Source: Flavobacterium piscis (lineage in GTDB: Bacteria > Bacteroidota > Bacteroidia > Flavobacteriales > Flavobacteriaceae). From it: 64,000 nucleotides of DNA. The stretch is taken from the NCBI RefSeq assembly GCF_001686925.1, contig NZ_LVEN01000046.1, positions 585,370 through 649,369 of the forward strand, in the 5' to 3' direction. A model generated the notes under the pieces. That model did not search any database. It saw only the letters and a program-made list of their open reading frames with translations, and was not told the origin of the DNA. This document shows, piece after piece, positions 38,201-44,184 of the stretch; the first letter of the stretch is position 1; every line of letters starts with the position of its first letter. The position numbers were made by a program, and so were the translations under genes.

Positions 38201-38496
38201 TAACAGGAAATGTTAATGAAGGTTGTAAGGCTGCTTTCGATCCAGTCAATATAGTTTCAGGAGCAATATTAGGAGGCCTGGATGGAGCAAGGAAAATTCC
38301 TAATTCAACGAAAGTACCTGTAGAAGTTATTAAGCAAAATCAATCTATTTTAGAATCATTACAGTTAAAATCAATTCCAGTTAGAACCTTGCCTCAAAAT
38401 GTAGTGATTCCTCAAACAAATGTTTATATACCACAGAGAACAGTAATTCCTCCAAACTATAAATACAATTTTTCTCAAAATAAATTTAAAGGATAA
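32221..38496 (+). CDS. RHS repeat toxin-like protein with SpvB and FG-GAP regions
   Basis: A 2091-residue exported protein. A signal peptide (to Q20) is followed by an SpvB-like N-terminal region (YTIPIAVPPGINGIGPQISL, then GFGWNIAG), and by at least five FG-GAP/VCBS calcium loops of the type GDFDNDGKTD between residues about 330 and 680. From about 1090 come many YD/RHS repeats, closing with the RHS core: GRIYDPKLHRFLQPD and NRYGYVLNNPLAYTDPSGE near 1807-1852. The last 239 residues form the variable tip: Gly-rich, hydrophobic, ending in Pro-rich TVIPPNYKYN, with no known toxin motif. RHS shells enclose a C-terminal toxin. No T9SS domain is present at the end. Confidence 0.9.
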   Translation: MRKFYFTLIFLLFGFLGFAQTSSEVGITEGQLSVSLSGGANYTIPIAVPPGINGIGPQISLVYNSQGGNGVAGFGWNIAGVSTISRIPATKFHDGIIDAVDFNALDRFALDGQRLIVKNGTSGVYGANETVYETESFSNTKVTSYGVHPNGTNYGPAYFIVEYPDGSKAYYGNSTDSRSITDWAIAYWENPQGVRISYNYSASDNSFNNVLNIISIKYGSIATATPINEIRFKYNDRKRAEQSYVGGLSIISNTILKEINVIGNGLGFRNYVLDQETTSLNYQRLKSITEKSGDNTKSYNPTTFSYDDTTSPTPLKANIEATLGWSGINNLNTDYITGDFDNDGKTDIILYSKTAGLKDKYTLFSDIISGKVNSGKQDYVGTFENIFPAAFLSSDNKLLPQGWAIVKRTDANCIISLHGSGSTSATTKHYEKQYNFSKTVTKASNWSYCDPKDYKGVVLENIPIDYYSGDFNGDGLTDVIGIEKSFYYDMTLCNFGNRTTEYQRPLYQGGTVHLFNLDRRLTADQPDNIGNIAMSVGYGTKIYIADFNGDGKSDIYVLESGFIKVYTLNKDNKLTLLYQNASADSGIALDRPILIGDYNGDGKIDFVIPNELDKDSWNFYFSMGNNFKKINATIGIKYLTAKEGAYMITGRDGVTRYPYGLMETTYIANDYNGDGKTDILCQNNVTVSRDGALGKVGTPLESMLILFENQSVNGKEVMFSRITSEIEVTGIGRNPIPVFTNHNQVNQNLEYSVIYDNMIKSFKSPKDNREDVLLKGITNGNGVKETITYKTLQQDPYEPIYTPTALTETFPNIDIIAVPAFKIVSFLEKQSKELYKKQQFLYSGAVSNSEGLGFLGFRSTLRTNWYDDDDNDSVISSIAKNDITLRGANTENYTLLGLGRPLMPNTTKTESTIVKEGSYTVTTIDNLVATQSITLKPDTWIKPGSTFSAKINEDANVNSLNTPSSFITKSLLNYESELLPNKVYKIKNTTTKQFNGLDNTSSENRVFYDDNNNPLKSTTLVKQSGATVQTTVSDVAYYPPTVSPYVVGRPSGKNQSVTISGDVLTSEEVYVYENNLLSNIKKKGTNTDYITEDNVYDAFGNITKKTITASGLSPRITNYEYDPSGRFLTKSTDIERLSTSFDYNYSNGTVKSETNPYGLTTSYLYDSWFKKTTTTDYLGKKNSYVYARSGQKTIVTSTADDGSISEETFDDLGRKIKAGSKNIMGTFSYVDYVYDIYDRNYKVSEPYFGSAGSQWSETKYDAYGRVIQNIAFTGKVTDITYSGLTTTVSDGTISKTSIKNAIGNVVSMTDTPGGTIKYAYFANGNLKESDYAGVKTTIEQDGWGRKTKLVDSSAGTYTYVYNGFGETTSTTTPNGTTNYILDAVGKVTQKTISGTNTNSKTTYYYDPSSKLLTSSKFEDLANGANTILNSFTYDTSKRISKTVETTPYAVFTKDFTYDGFGRSDTETSTAAAGGKSSSKVIKNTYKNGSHWQIVDNATSIILWQTNTVNARGQLKNAQNGPTTITNEYDNYGLASQFKYDKTSGSTNILTLNTVFDARKGNLTSRTNSLFNRNESFKYDAQDRLTEFTNAQGAQEKQLYDDQGRITENSLGNYTYAKDKPYQNVSINVKPEALTYYTARQTQNITYNTFKSPVQIEETGIDKVSFTYNDGNDRTAMFYGGLHDDKLLRPLRKYYSADGSMEIKENKITGVFEFITYIGGDGYSAPIVLKSNGISQEYLYLQRDCQGSIVAITNQAGTVVEKRLFDAWGAIVSVQDGAGNVLAGLTILDRGYTGHEHLQSVGLINMNGRIYDPKLHRFLQPDNFVQDPFNTQSFNRYGYVLNNPLAYTDPSGEIIPLIVAAIIVVSAAVNVYQNWDKITGGTGKFSDIKWGKLAGYTISGAASGALTVYGGPYGVVIGAGVQSFLNSAVNGDDFRTTLANTGTGVVSGGLTLGFGKGLGLIFPNGIIGFGNPILKEGINNVFGSIISSFLVTSTLTGNVNEGCKAAFDPVNIVSGAILGGLDGARKIPNSTKVPVEVIKQNQSILESLQLKSIPVRTLPQNVVIPQTNVYIPQRTVIPPNYKYNFSQNKFKG

Positions 38497-38500
38497 TAAT

Positions 38501-38899
38501 ATGGATAAAAAAAATTATATTCTCATTTTAATTATAATTACTGGTGTGATTATGATTTTATGGGGAAAAGAAATGACAAAGAATAAAATAAAAAAAGACT
38601 TAGGTGATTGCGACTATACAGTTGGAAATATTGATGTCTATTTTTATAGAGGTCCAGTAGGAAATAATGTTCGTTTTAGTTCCATTACCTATTCGTATAT
38701 CGTGAATAAGGTTAGGTATGTGAATAATTACGATGCTCTTTTCTATAAATTGCCTTCTTCACCAAATGTCAATGATAAGTTTATTGTGGCCTATAATAAA
38801 AAAGATCCGCAAAAAAGCCTTTTATTAGGTGATTATCCAATTAGAATAGAAGAAGATTTTAAAGTTTTTATAAATAGGGGTATTAAAATAGATTTTTAG
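38501..38899 (+). CDS. Putative immunity protein (DUF3592-like)
   Basis: A 132-residue protein with one N-terminal transmembrane helix (about residues 6-22) and a soluble domain facing outward. The segment SSITYSYIVNKVRYVN, followed by NVNDKFIVAYNKKDPQKSLL, resembles DUF3592-type proteins. It starts 2 bp after the RHS stop codon, the usual place for the cognate immunity gene of an RHS tip. That role is inferred from position only. Confidence 0.6.
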   Translation: MDKKNYILILIIITGVIMILWGKEMTKNKIKKDLGDCDYTVGNIDVYFYRGPVGNNVRFSSITYSYIVNKVRYVNNYDALFYKLPSSPNVNDKFIVAYNKKDPQKSLLLGDYPIRIEEDFKVFINRGIKIDF

Positions 38900-39107
38900 T
38901 ATAGGTATTATTGCTCCGCTCTACGAAGTTTTCATCATAGTCGCTGTGCAAATGTCTCTGACTTCGCACCCAAAAGTGATTAAGTTTTGTATTAGAAAAA
39001 GATTATTGTTCTAAAGGCAATTTCGTAAAAAGTCGGGAGACTTATAGAGGTTTAGGTTTTATGAGAACTGATAAATAAAAAATGCAAAGTTAGGAGACTT
39101 CCCCCCT
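38900..39107. other. Non-coding junction between the RHS unit and RAYT unit A
   Basis: No gene is visible. It contains GGGAGACTT and AGGAGACTT phrases about 60 bp apart (near 39034 and 39092), and near 38910 a short GC-richer stretch (GCTCCGCTCTACGAAG). It may be remnant DNA of earlier rearrangements. Confidence 0.35.
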
Positions 39108-39134
39108 GCTGGCGCGAGTATCTTGCTCGTGAAC
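39108..39134 (+). repeat. REP-like palindrome A, left copy
   Basis: A 27-bp element beginning GCTGGCGCGAG and ending GCTCGTGAAC, with an internal CGAG/CTCG hairpin. It matches the reverse complement of 39724-39750 at 24 of 27 positions and lies 37 bp before the RAYT start. Confidence 0.8.
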
Positions 39135-39171
39135 GCAAAGAGAGTTAGCTCATGCAAAATAAAAATAATAA

Positions 39172-39713
39172 ATGAGTAGAAAATACAAATTTGGCGATAA
39201 AACGGGAGCTTATTTTATAAGTTTTGCAACAGTTTACTGGATTGATGTTTTTACCAATATTTTGGAAGTATTGTTGAGTCATTGGATTATTGCAGAAAGA
39301 ATAAAGGAATGGAGATTTATGGTTATTGTATTATGCCAAGTCATATACATTTGATCTTTAGATCAGAAAACGGAGATCCTTCGGGGTTGATAAGAGATTT
39401 TAAAGGGTTTACATCCAGAAAAATGTTAAAAACGAGTGATGAAAATCCACAAGAAAGTATGAAAGAATGGATGCTTTGGATGTTTGAAAGAGCGGGAAAG
39501 AAAAATAGTAATGTAAAGCATAGACAGTTCTGGCAACAAAATAATAAACCTATTGAAATTTGGTCAGTGAAAGTTTTCGAGCAAACGTTAAATTATATTC
39601 ATAACAATCCAATGGAAGCAGGTTTTGTAACCAATCCGGTTGATTGGAAATATAGTAGTGCGAGAAATTATGGAGATAATGATCAGACTGTTTTAGAAAT
39701 AGATATAAATTGA
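39172..39713 (+). pseudogene. RAYT (Y1_Tnp) transposase, copy A, frameshifted
   Basis: A REP-associated tyrosine transposase of the IS200-like Y1 family, in two frames. Frame 1 starts at ATG 39172 (MSRKYKFGDKTGAYFISFAT...WIDVFT). The rest continues in the -1 frame from about 39257 (YFGSIVESLDYCRKNKG) to 39713. Compared with copy B, about 7 bases are missing at the junction. The HUH motif is SHIHLIF and the Tyr-bearing segment is LNYIHNNPMEAGFV. RAYTs are single-domain nucleases that act on REP hairpins and are usually single-copy without terminal repeats. This copy is bracketed by REP-like elements and looks dead. Confidence 0.85.
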
Positions 39714-39723
39714 TTTAGATTGT

Positions 39724-39750
39724 GTTCACGAGCAAAATGCTCGCACCAGC
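39724..39750 (-). repeat. REP-like palindrome A, right copy
   Basis: The inverted partner of 39108-39134. It contains the perfect hairpin CGAGCA/TGCTCG (loop AAA). It begins 11 bp after the RAYT stop codon. Confidence 0.8.
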
Positions 39751-39806
39751 GTGGGAAATTTTGATAAAATAATTCCAACTTGGCTAAAACCGTAATAAAA
39801 ATCACT

Positions 39807-40259
39807 ATGAAATTAAATTCATTTAACTTAAAAACAGTCAGGGAAATTATTGTTATTATTGGATTATTGCTATTGTTTTTGCCTTTTTTCATAAATAAAA
39901 TGAATGGTCTTTTAATAAGTGGTACAAGTGAAAAGAAAGTTTTTACAATGAATTATTTTGAATATACATATTCATATGGAATGAGCACGCTATATCACTT
40001 AAGATTTCCTTATTTGGAATTAATCGATCTTGCGATAGTTCTTATTCTTCCTTTCGCTTTAGTAATTCAAATTTTGTCTGTTATTTTTTTGTTTCAGAAT
40101 AAAGTAAATTATATTTCATCTTTATTCTGTTTTATGTCTTTGTCTTATTTTATTTATTTTAATTATGGGAGTCTGGGGTTCGGCTGTTATATTTTATTTT
40201 TTCAACAAATTTGTGCTATATCGTGTTTTAAATTTATTTCGAAATCATATAGAAATTAA
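39807..40259 (+). CDS. Orphan four-helix membrane protein
   Basis: A 150-residue membrane protein from the ATG at 39807; a TTG at 39780 would add nine residues. It has about four hydrophobic helices (near residues 14-32, 75-100, 105-125 and 130-145) and a polar loop between the first two containing YFEYTYSYGMSTLY. There are no known relatives by eye. It sits alone between two RAYT/REP units, which makes it a candidate orphan immunity gene or a cargo fragment. Codon use is very AT-rich, like the rest of this island. Confidence 0.5.
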   Translation: MKLNSFNLKTVREIIVIIGLLLLFLPFFINKMNGLLISGTSEKKVFTMNYFEYTYSYGMSTLYHLRFPYLELIDLAIVLILPFALVIQILSVIFLFQNKVNYISSLFCFMSLSYFIYFNYGSLGFGCYILFFQQICAISCFKFISKSYRN

Positions 40260-40310
40260 CAGTTTTTACTGATAGAATGTAGGGTTTTGGTTAAAGCCGC
40301 GTTCATTGGG

Positions 40311-40338
40311 CCCCGCTCCCGCACGAATCCTTTCGTGT
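40311..40338 (+). repeat. REP-like palindrome B, copy 1
   Basis: A 28-bp element starting CCCCGCTCCCGCACGAATCC, with the hairpin CACGAA/TTCGTG (loop TCCT). It is an exact reverse complement of 40965-40992. It lies 48 bp before the RAYT start. Confidence 0.88.
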
Positions 40339-40386
40339 AGCAGTTGCTTATTAAGGTTCAGATTATCAATTTTTAATAGTAAAAAA

Positions 40387-40958
40387 ATGAGCGGAAATTA
40401 TAAATTCCATAATCCAGAAGGCTTATGTTTTATAAGTTTTGCTGTTGTGGGTTGGCTGGATGTATTTACTAGAAATGAATATAAAGATTTGTTTTTGGAA
40501 AGTTTAGAGTTTTGCCAGAAAAGAAAGGATTAGAAATTCATGCCTGGTGCATTATGAAAAATCATGTGCATTTAGTTTTTAGGAGTATTAATGGTCAAAA
40601 TCCAGAACTATTGATTGGTGATCTAAAAAGGTTTACTAGTCAGTCAATTGTAAAAAGTATACAAGAAAATCCAAAAGAAAGCAGGAAAGAATTCTTGTTA
40701 GATTATTTTAAAAAAGAAGCAGATAAAAGTTCTAATGTAAAACATTATCAATTTTGGCGACACGACAATAAACCAATTGAGCTTTGGAACAATAAAGTCA
40801 TACCACAAAAGATTGACTATGTGCACAATAACCCTGTTGAAGAAGGATTAGTATACAGAGCAGAAGATTATGTTTATAGCAGTGCAATCGATTATTCTGG
40901 TCAAAAAGGACTGATTGATGATGTTGTAGTTTTTAGAATGTTTGATGTTTCAGTATAG
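40387..40958 (+). pseudogene. RAYT (Y1_Tnp) transposase, copy B, frameshifted
   Basis: A second REP-associated tyrosine transposase. Frame 1 runs from ATG 40387 (MSGNYKFHNPEGLCFISFAV) to a stop after FCQKRKD at about 40533. The -1 frame continues with GLEIHAWCIMKNHVHLVF, the HUH motif, to 40958. One base appears lost in the run AAAAGAAAGG near 40520, and restoring it gives an uninterrupted RAYT. The Tyr segment is IDYVHNNPVEEGLV. The N-terminus differs from copy A but is nearly the same as in the remnant at 42202. Exact REP-B copies flank it in inverted orientation. Confidence 0.87.
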
Positions 40959-40964
40959 TGTGCC

Positions 40965-40992
40965 ACACGAAAGGATTCGTGCGGGAGCGGGG
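40965..40992 (-). repeat. REP-like palindrome B, copy 2
   Basis: A perfect 28/28 inverted match to 40311-40338, six bases after the RAYT copy B stop codon. It reads directly into the open frame of the metallopeptidase-like gene. Confidence 0.88.
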
Positions 40993-41018
40993 GACTAGAT
41001 CCCGATGCTAAACCAGAA

Positions 41019-41435
41019 ATGACTTCAGAATTTATTACTGGAACATTGAATAAAAAAGTGGATGGACTTGAGACATCATATGAGGCAGGAAGCAAACCAA
41101 GTTTTATATTTTCTGATGGAAAAAGCGATAATGTGGCTGAACATAATTTATCAAGTACCAATAGAATAACTATATACGAAAAAAATGCTAAAACGATATA
41201 TCGTTTAGTTAGTTCATTATTTCATGAGTATAGACACGCTTATCAAGTTATGACTAACTTTTATTCTAGAGGTGAACGTATTTATGGACCATTAGGTCCG
41301 GAAGGTACCTATTCTAAATTAAGATCTTTAATAGAATGGGATGCATATAATTATCAAATAAATGTTGGTGGAGAAGTTGATGGATTTATTTTTGGGCAGA
41401 GGGATTTAATGAAAAAATATTTTGAAGGTAAATAA
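41019..41435 (+). CDS. Orphan HEYRH metallopeptidase-like toxin tip
   Basis: A 138-residue protein without a signal peptide. It has the zinc-metallopeptidase motif HEYRH in VSSLFHEYRHAYQVM, and a downstream Glu in SLIEWDAYNYQ that could be the third ligand. This arrangement is typical of small metallopeptidase tips of RHS-type toxins. The frame stays open upstream through the REP-B element to 40959 (...GGLDPDAKPE before the ATG), so the original N-terminus may have been lost at the REP junction. A lipoprotein gene follows after 6 bp as a likely immunity partner. Confidence 0.6.
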   Translation: MTSEFITGTLNKKVDGLETSYEAGSKPSFIFSDGKSDNVAEHNLSSTNRITIYEKNAKTIYRLVSSLFHEYRHAYQVMTNFYSRGERIYGPLGPEGTYSKLRSLIEWDAYNYQINVGGEVDGFIFGQRDLMKKYFEGK

Positions 41436-41441
41436 AATTTA

Positions 41442-42107
41442 ATGGATATGAGAGTGTATATAGTTTTAATCATTTTTGTAATGTATTCTTGCTCTAAGAA
41501 TGAAAAAGTAAAACTAGAAATAGTTTCCGATAAAATACTGGTTTCAAAGCATGATTATGGTCGGATAAAAAATATTATCGAATATAAAATCACCAATAAT
41601 ACAGATTGTGATTACTATTTTAATGCCTATAGCCTTTCTAAGTTAACTTGGAAAATCAAAGGCTTGCAGCCAAGTAATATTTTTTTTCAAATTCTAGATG
41701 AAAATGAAAATTTTACTGAATATGATCAAAAGGAATATTTGCCAACAGAAAAATTTATTACTTGTGAGCAAATTAATCACGATATAGAAACAAATGAGCT
41801 AAAAGAATTGAATTATTCTATTTCTGTGCAGTATAAAAACTTTATAAATAAAAATAATTTTTTCTTAAAAAAAGGTGAATCAAAGTATTTTGAAATTCTA
41901 TATTACTTTCCTAATTCAAATTACTCATTTGTGAATTTTGAAAAAAATAAGAAATACCATTTTAAAATGGTAATTTATAGTGATAGTACAAATTGTCGAA
42001 AGTTTTTATCGAAGCCAGTAATAAAAACTCTAAGTGAAAATAATTATAAAATTTATCATGGTATAATTGAAAGTGAAAATGTAATACCAATGAAATTTAT
42101 TGATTAG
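41442..42107 (+). CDS. Putative lipoprotein, likely immunity partner
   Basis: A 221-residue lipoprotein: the signal ends at VMYSC (C17). The mature part is rich in Lys, Asn, Tyr and Phe with beta-strand character, for example IIEYKITNNTDCDYYFNAYS and HFKMVIYSDSTNCRKFLSK. I do not recognise the family. It starts 6 bp after the metallopeptidase-like gene. An exported lipoprotein could protect the cell against a toxin acting in the periplasm, but this is inferred from context. A REP-B element follows directly. Confidence 0.55.
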   Translation: MDMRVYIVLIIFVMYSCSKNEKVKLEIVSDKILVSKHDYGRIKNIIEYKITNNTDCDYYFNAYSLSKLTWKIKGLQPSNIFFQILDENENFTEYDQKEYLPTEKFITCEQINHDIETNELKELNYSISVQYKNFINKNNFFLKKGESKYFEILYYFPNSNYSFVNFEKNKKYHFKMVIYSDSTNCRKFLSKPVIKTLSENNYKIYHGIIESENVIPMKFID

Positions 42108-42119
42108 AATAATATGTTT

Positions 42120-42147
42120 CCCCGCTCCCGGACGAATCCTTTAGCGT
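42120..42147 (+). repeat. REP-like palindrome B, copy 3 (degenerate)
   Basis: CCCCGCTCCCG then ACGAATCCTTT, matching REP B with several changes in the last part. It is placed before the RAYT remnant C just as copy 1 is before copy B. Confidence 0.75.
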
Positions 42148-42201
42148 AGTGTTATGCTGATTAAGGTTTTCTATATTATAAATATGTTTAATATTTAAAA
42201 A

Positions 42202-42365
42202 ATGAGTAGAAATTATAAATTTCATAATCCTGAAGGCTTGTATTTTATAAGTTTTGCCGTTGTGGGTTGGTTAGACGTATTTACTAAAAATGGATATAAA
42301 GATTTGTTTTTGTAAAGTTTAGAGTTTTGCCGGAAAGAGAACTTATTAAGATTTTTGATGTTTAA
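42202..42365 (+). pseudogene. RAYT remnant, copy C (internal deletion)
   Basis: A decayed RAYT. The start MSRNYKFHNPEGLYFISFAV and GWLDVFTKNGYKDLFL closely matches copy B, then comes an in-frame TAA. After FCRKRE most of the gene is gone, including the HUH motif and the catalytic Tyr region. The sequence ends with IFDV and a stop, which matches the MFDV near the end of copy B. It covers most of the otherwise empty 42108-42432 interval. Confidence 0.85.
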
Positions 42366-42375
42366 GTAAAGTGCA

Positions 42376-42404
42376 CCAAACGAAAGGATTCGTGCGGAGC
42401 AAGG
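42376..42404 (-). repeat. REP-like palindrome B, copy 4
   Basis: The inverted partner of copy 3 (AACGAAAGGATTCGTGCGGAG), with small changes from the perfect copies at 40311 and 40965. Confidence 0.75.
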
Positions 42405-42432
42405 AATTAAAAAGAAAAGAATAATAAAAAAA

Positions 42433-43464
42433 ATGAAAAAAATAGCATTTACGGTTGCGTTAACATTATCAATTTTTAGTTTGACTGCACAAAATTTAAA
42501 TCCAACTTCTCATATCTGGCTTGCAGGTACTGCTGATGATTTTAAGGGGGGGTATACTTTTTCTTATGCCACAGCTGGAACTCCATGGAATGGTTCTCTT
42601 ATTAGTTATGGCGGTTTCGCTAATAATTATGATACACAAATAAGTAGTGATTACTTTCGTAATTGCATTTCCTTTAGAACCAGAAATGGAGATAATAATA
42701 CTTGGAACGCCTGGACTGAATTAGCAACTAAAGGAGCTAACGATTTTATAGGTAATCAAACTATAAATGGTTATTTAGGAGTAGGAACAACCTCTCCTTT
42801 AGATAAGTTGTACGTCTATGGTAATCATAACGATTCTAGAATAGTATTGCATTCTGAAATAGGAGGCAATGAACCTAATCAGGCTGATTTAGTACTTTGG
42901 GCAAGTGAACCATGGCTTACTTACACAGGAGTAGGAATAGGTAATAATGTATATAATTTTAAAGATGGTAAAGGTGGAATGCAATTATTGAACCCTGCAA
43001 GAGGGGGGTCATATATTAGATTGCTAGATAATTCTATACTATTTAATGTCGTATCTTCTTCAGGCTCAGATAAGCAAGCTGTGAGTATAAATAATGAAGG
43101 TAATATCGGTATCGGTAAAATAAACCCAACAAACAAATTAGATGTGAACGGCATAATCCACTCCAAGGAAGTAAAAGTAGATATGGATGGCTGGTCAGAC
43201 TTTGTTTTTAAGAAAGAATACAATTTGCCAACGCTTGAAGAAGTCGAAAAACATATTGCTGAAAAAGGATATTTAGAAAATATTCCGAGCGAAGAAGAAG
43301 TTTTAAAAAACGGACTCAATTTAGGGGAGATGAATGCGAAACTATTGCAGAAAATTGAAGAGATGACATTGTACATGATCGAAATGAAGAAAGAGAATGA
43401 AAAGCAGAATCAAAAAATAATGATTCTCGAAAATAAATTATCATCTACAACTAAAGTAAAATAA
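42433..43464 (+). CDS. Secreted fibre-like protein, paralogue 1
   Basis: A 343-residue exported protein (signal to about A19). The N-terminal part (residues 25-100) recalls pyocin/tail-fibre knob domains, with SHIWLAGTADDFKGGYTFSY and NTWNAWTELAT. The middle has NGYLGVGTTSPLDKLYV. The C-terminal module (about 230-343) is shared with the next genes: NIGIGKINPTNKLDVNG, then VKVDMDGWSDFVFKKEY, NLPTLEEVEKHI, then a coiled coil LLQKIEEMTLYMIEMKKE. Such modules are common in Flavobacterium surface or fibre-like proteins. It is the first of five tandem genes. The function is unknown; adhesion or target binding is a guess. Confidence 0.7.
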   Translation: MKKIAFTVALTLSIFSLTAQNLNPTSHIWLAGTADDFKGGYTFSYATAGTPWNGSLISYGGFANNYDTQISSDYFRNCISFRTRNGDNNTWNAWTELATKGANDFIGNQTINGYLGVGTTSPLDKLYVYGNHNDSRIVLHSEIGGNEPNQADLVLWASEPWLTYTGVGIGNNVYNFKDGKGGMQLLNPARGGSYIRLLDNSILFNVVSSSGSDKQAVSINNEGNIGIGKINPTNKLDVNGIIHSKEVKVDMDGWSDFVFKKEYNLPTLEEVEKHIAEKGYLENIPSEEEVLKNGLNLGEMNAKLLQKIEEMTLYMIEMKKENEKQNQKIMILENKLSSTTKVK

Positions 43465-44176
43465 AAGAATATTTATAGGAATCGTTACCTCTGCTGATAA
43501 TACTATAAATGTAGTAGTGGGCTCTTCTAGTTTAATTCCTAAAGCAGATTCAAATAGTGGTACATGGTCTAGTACTAACGCATATTGGGCATCACCGCTT
43601 ATTTATAGAACAAGAAGGTTTCCTGAAAATGGGACAGGAGCTTTTCCTTTTAATGAATATGGGGAATTGATGATACAGGGAACTTCTCATGGAAGTACTT
43701 ATAATAAAGGAATAAGCTTTTTAACCTGGGATGGATCTGGGATTCCTGCTCAAAGTAGAATGAGAATTGCTCCAAATGGTAATATAGGAATTGGAATTGT
43801 GCATCCAGCGAACAAACTTGATGTAAATGGTACAATCCACTCAAAAGAAGTTAAGGTAGATATGAATGGCTGGTCAGATTTTGTCTTTAAAAGAGAATAC
43901 AATTTGCCAACGCTTGAAGAAGTTGAAAAACATATTGCTGATAAAGGTCATTTAGAGAATATTCCCAGTGAAGAGGAAGTTCTGAAAAACGGAATTAGTC
44001 TGGGACAAATGAATGCTAAATTATTACAGAAAATTGAGGAGTTGACTTTGTATGCTATTGAGCAGGAAAAAAAGAATAATAAACAATCTTTAAGAATTGA
44101 TGTGTTAGAAAAAGAAAATCAATCGTTTAAAAATGTTCTTGAAAGGCTATCTAAAATTGAAGAAAAATTGAAATAA
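43460..44176 (+). pseudogene. Fibre-like paralogue 2, lacking start and signal peptide
   Basis: The frame is open from 43460, just inside the end of paralogue 1, but has no ATG and no signal peptide. GTG at 43517 is the first possible start and has no clear ribosome site. The readable part begins IGIVTSADNTINVVVG, then a variable domain (YWASPLIYRTRRF, GISFLTWDGSGIPAQSRM), then the shared C-terminal module NGWSDFVFKREYNLPTLEEV and a longer coiled coil. It looks like a paralogue whose 5' end was deleted. Confidence 0.65.
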
Positions 44177-44184
44177 ATAATTTT

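Noticed and set aside
40512..40535. Programmed -1 frameshift signal in RAYT B
   Set aside because: AAAAGAAAGG does not fit the X-XXY-YYZ heptamer, no clear downstream pseudoknot was seen, and the neighbouring RAYTs are also damaged, so decay or a read error is simpler.
31760..42432. RHS locus as a type VI secretion effector cluster
   Set aside because: No PAAR, VgrG, Hcp or adaptor gene is present, and the RHS protein has a Sec signal peptide and SpvB/FG-GAP regions, not a PAAR N-terminus.
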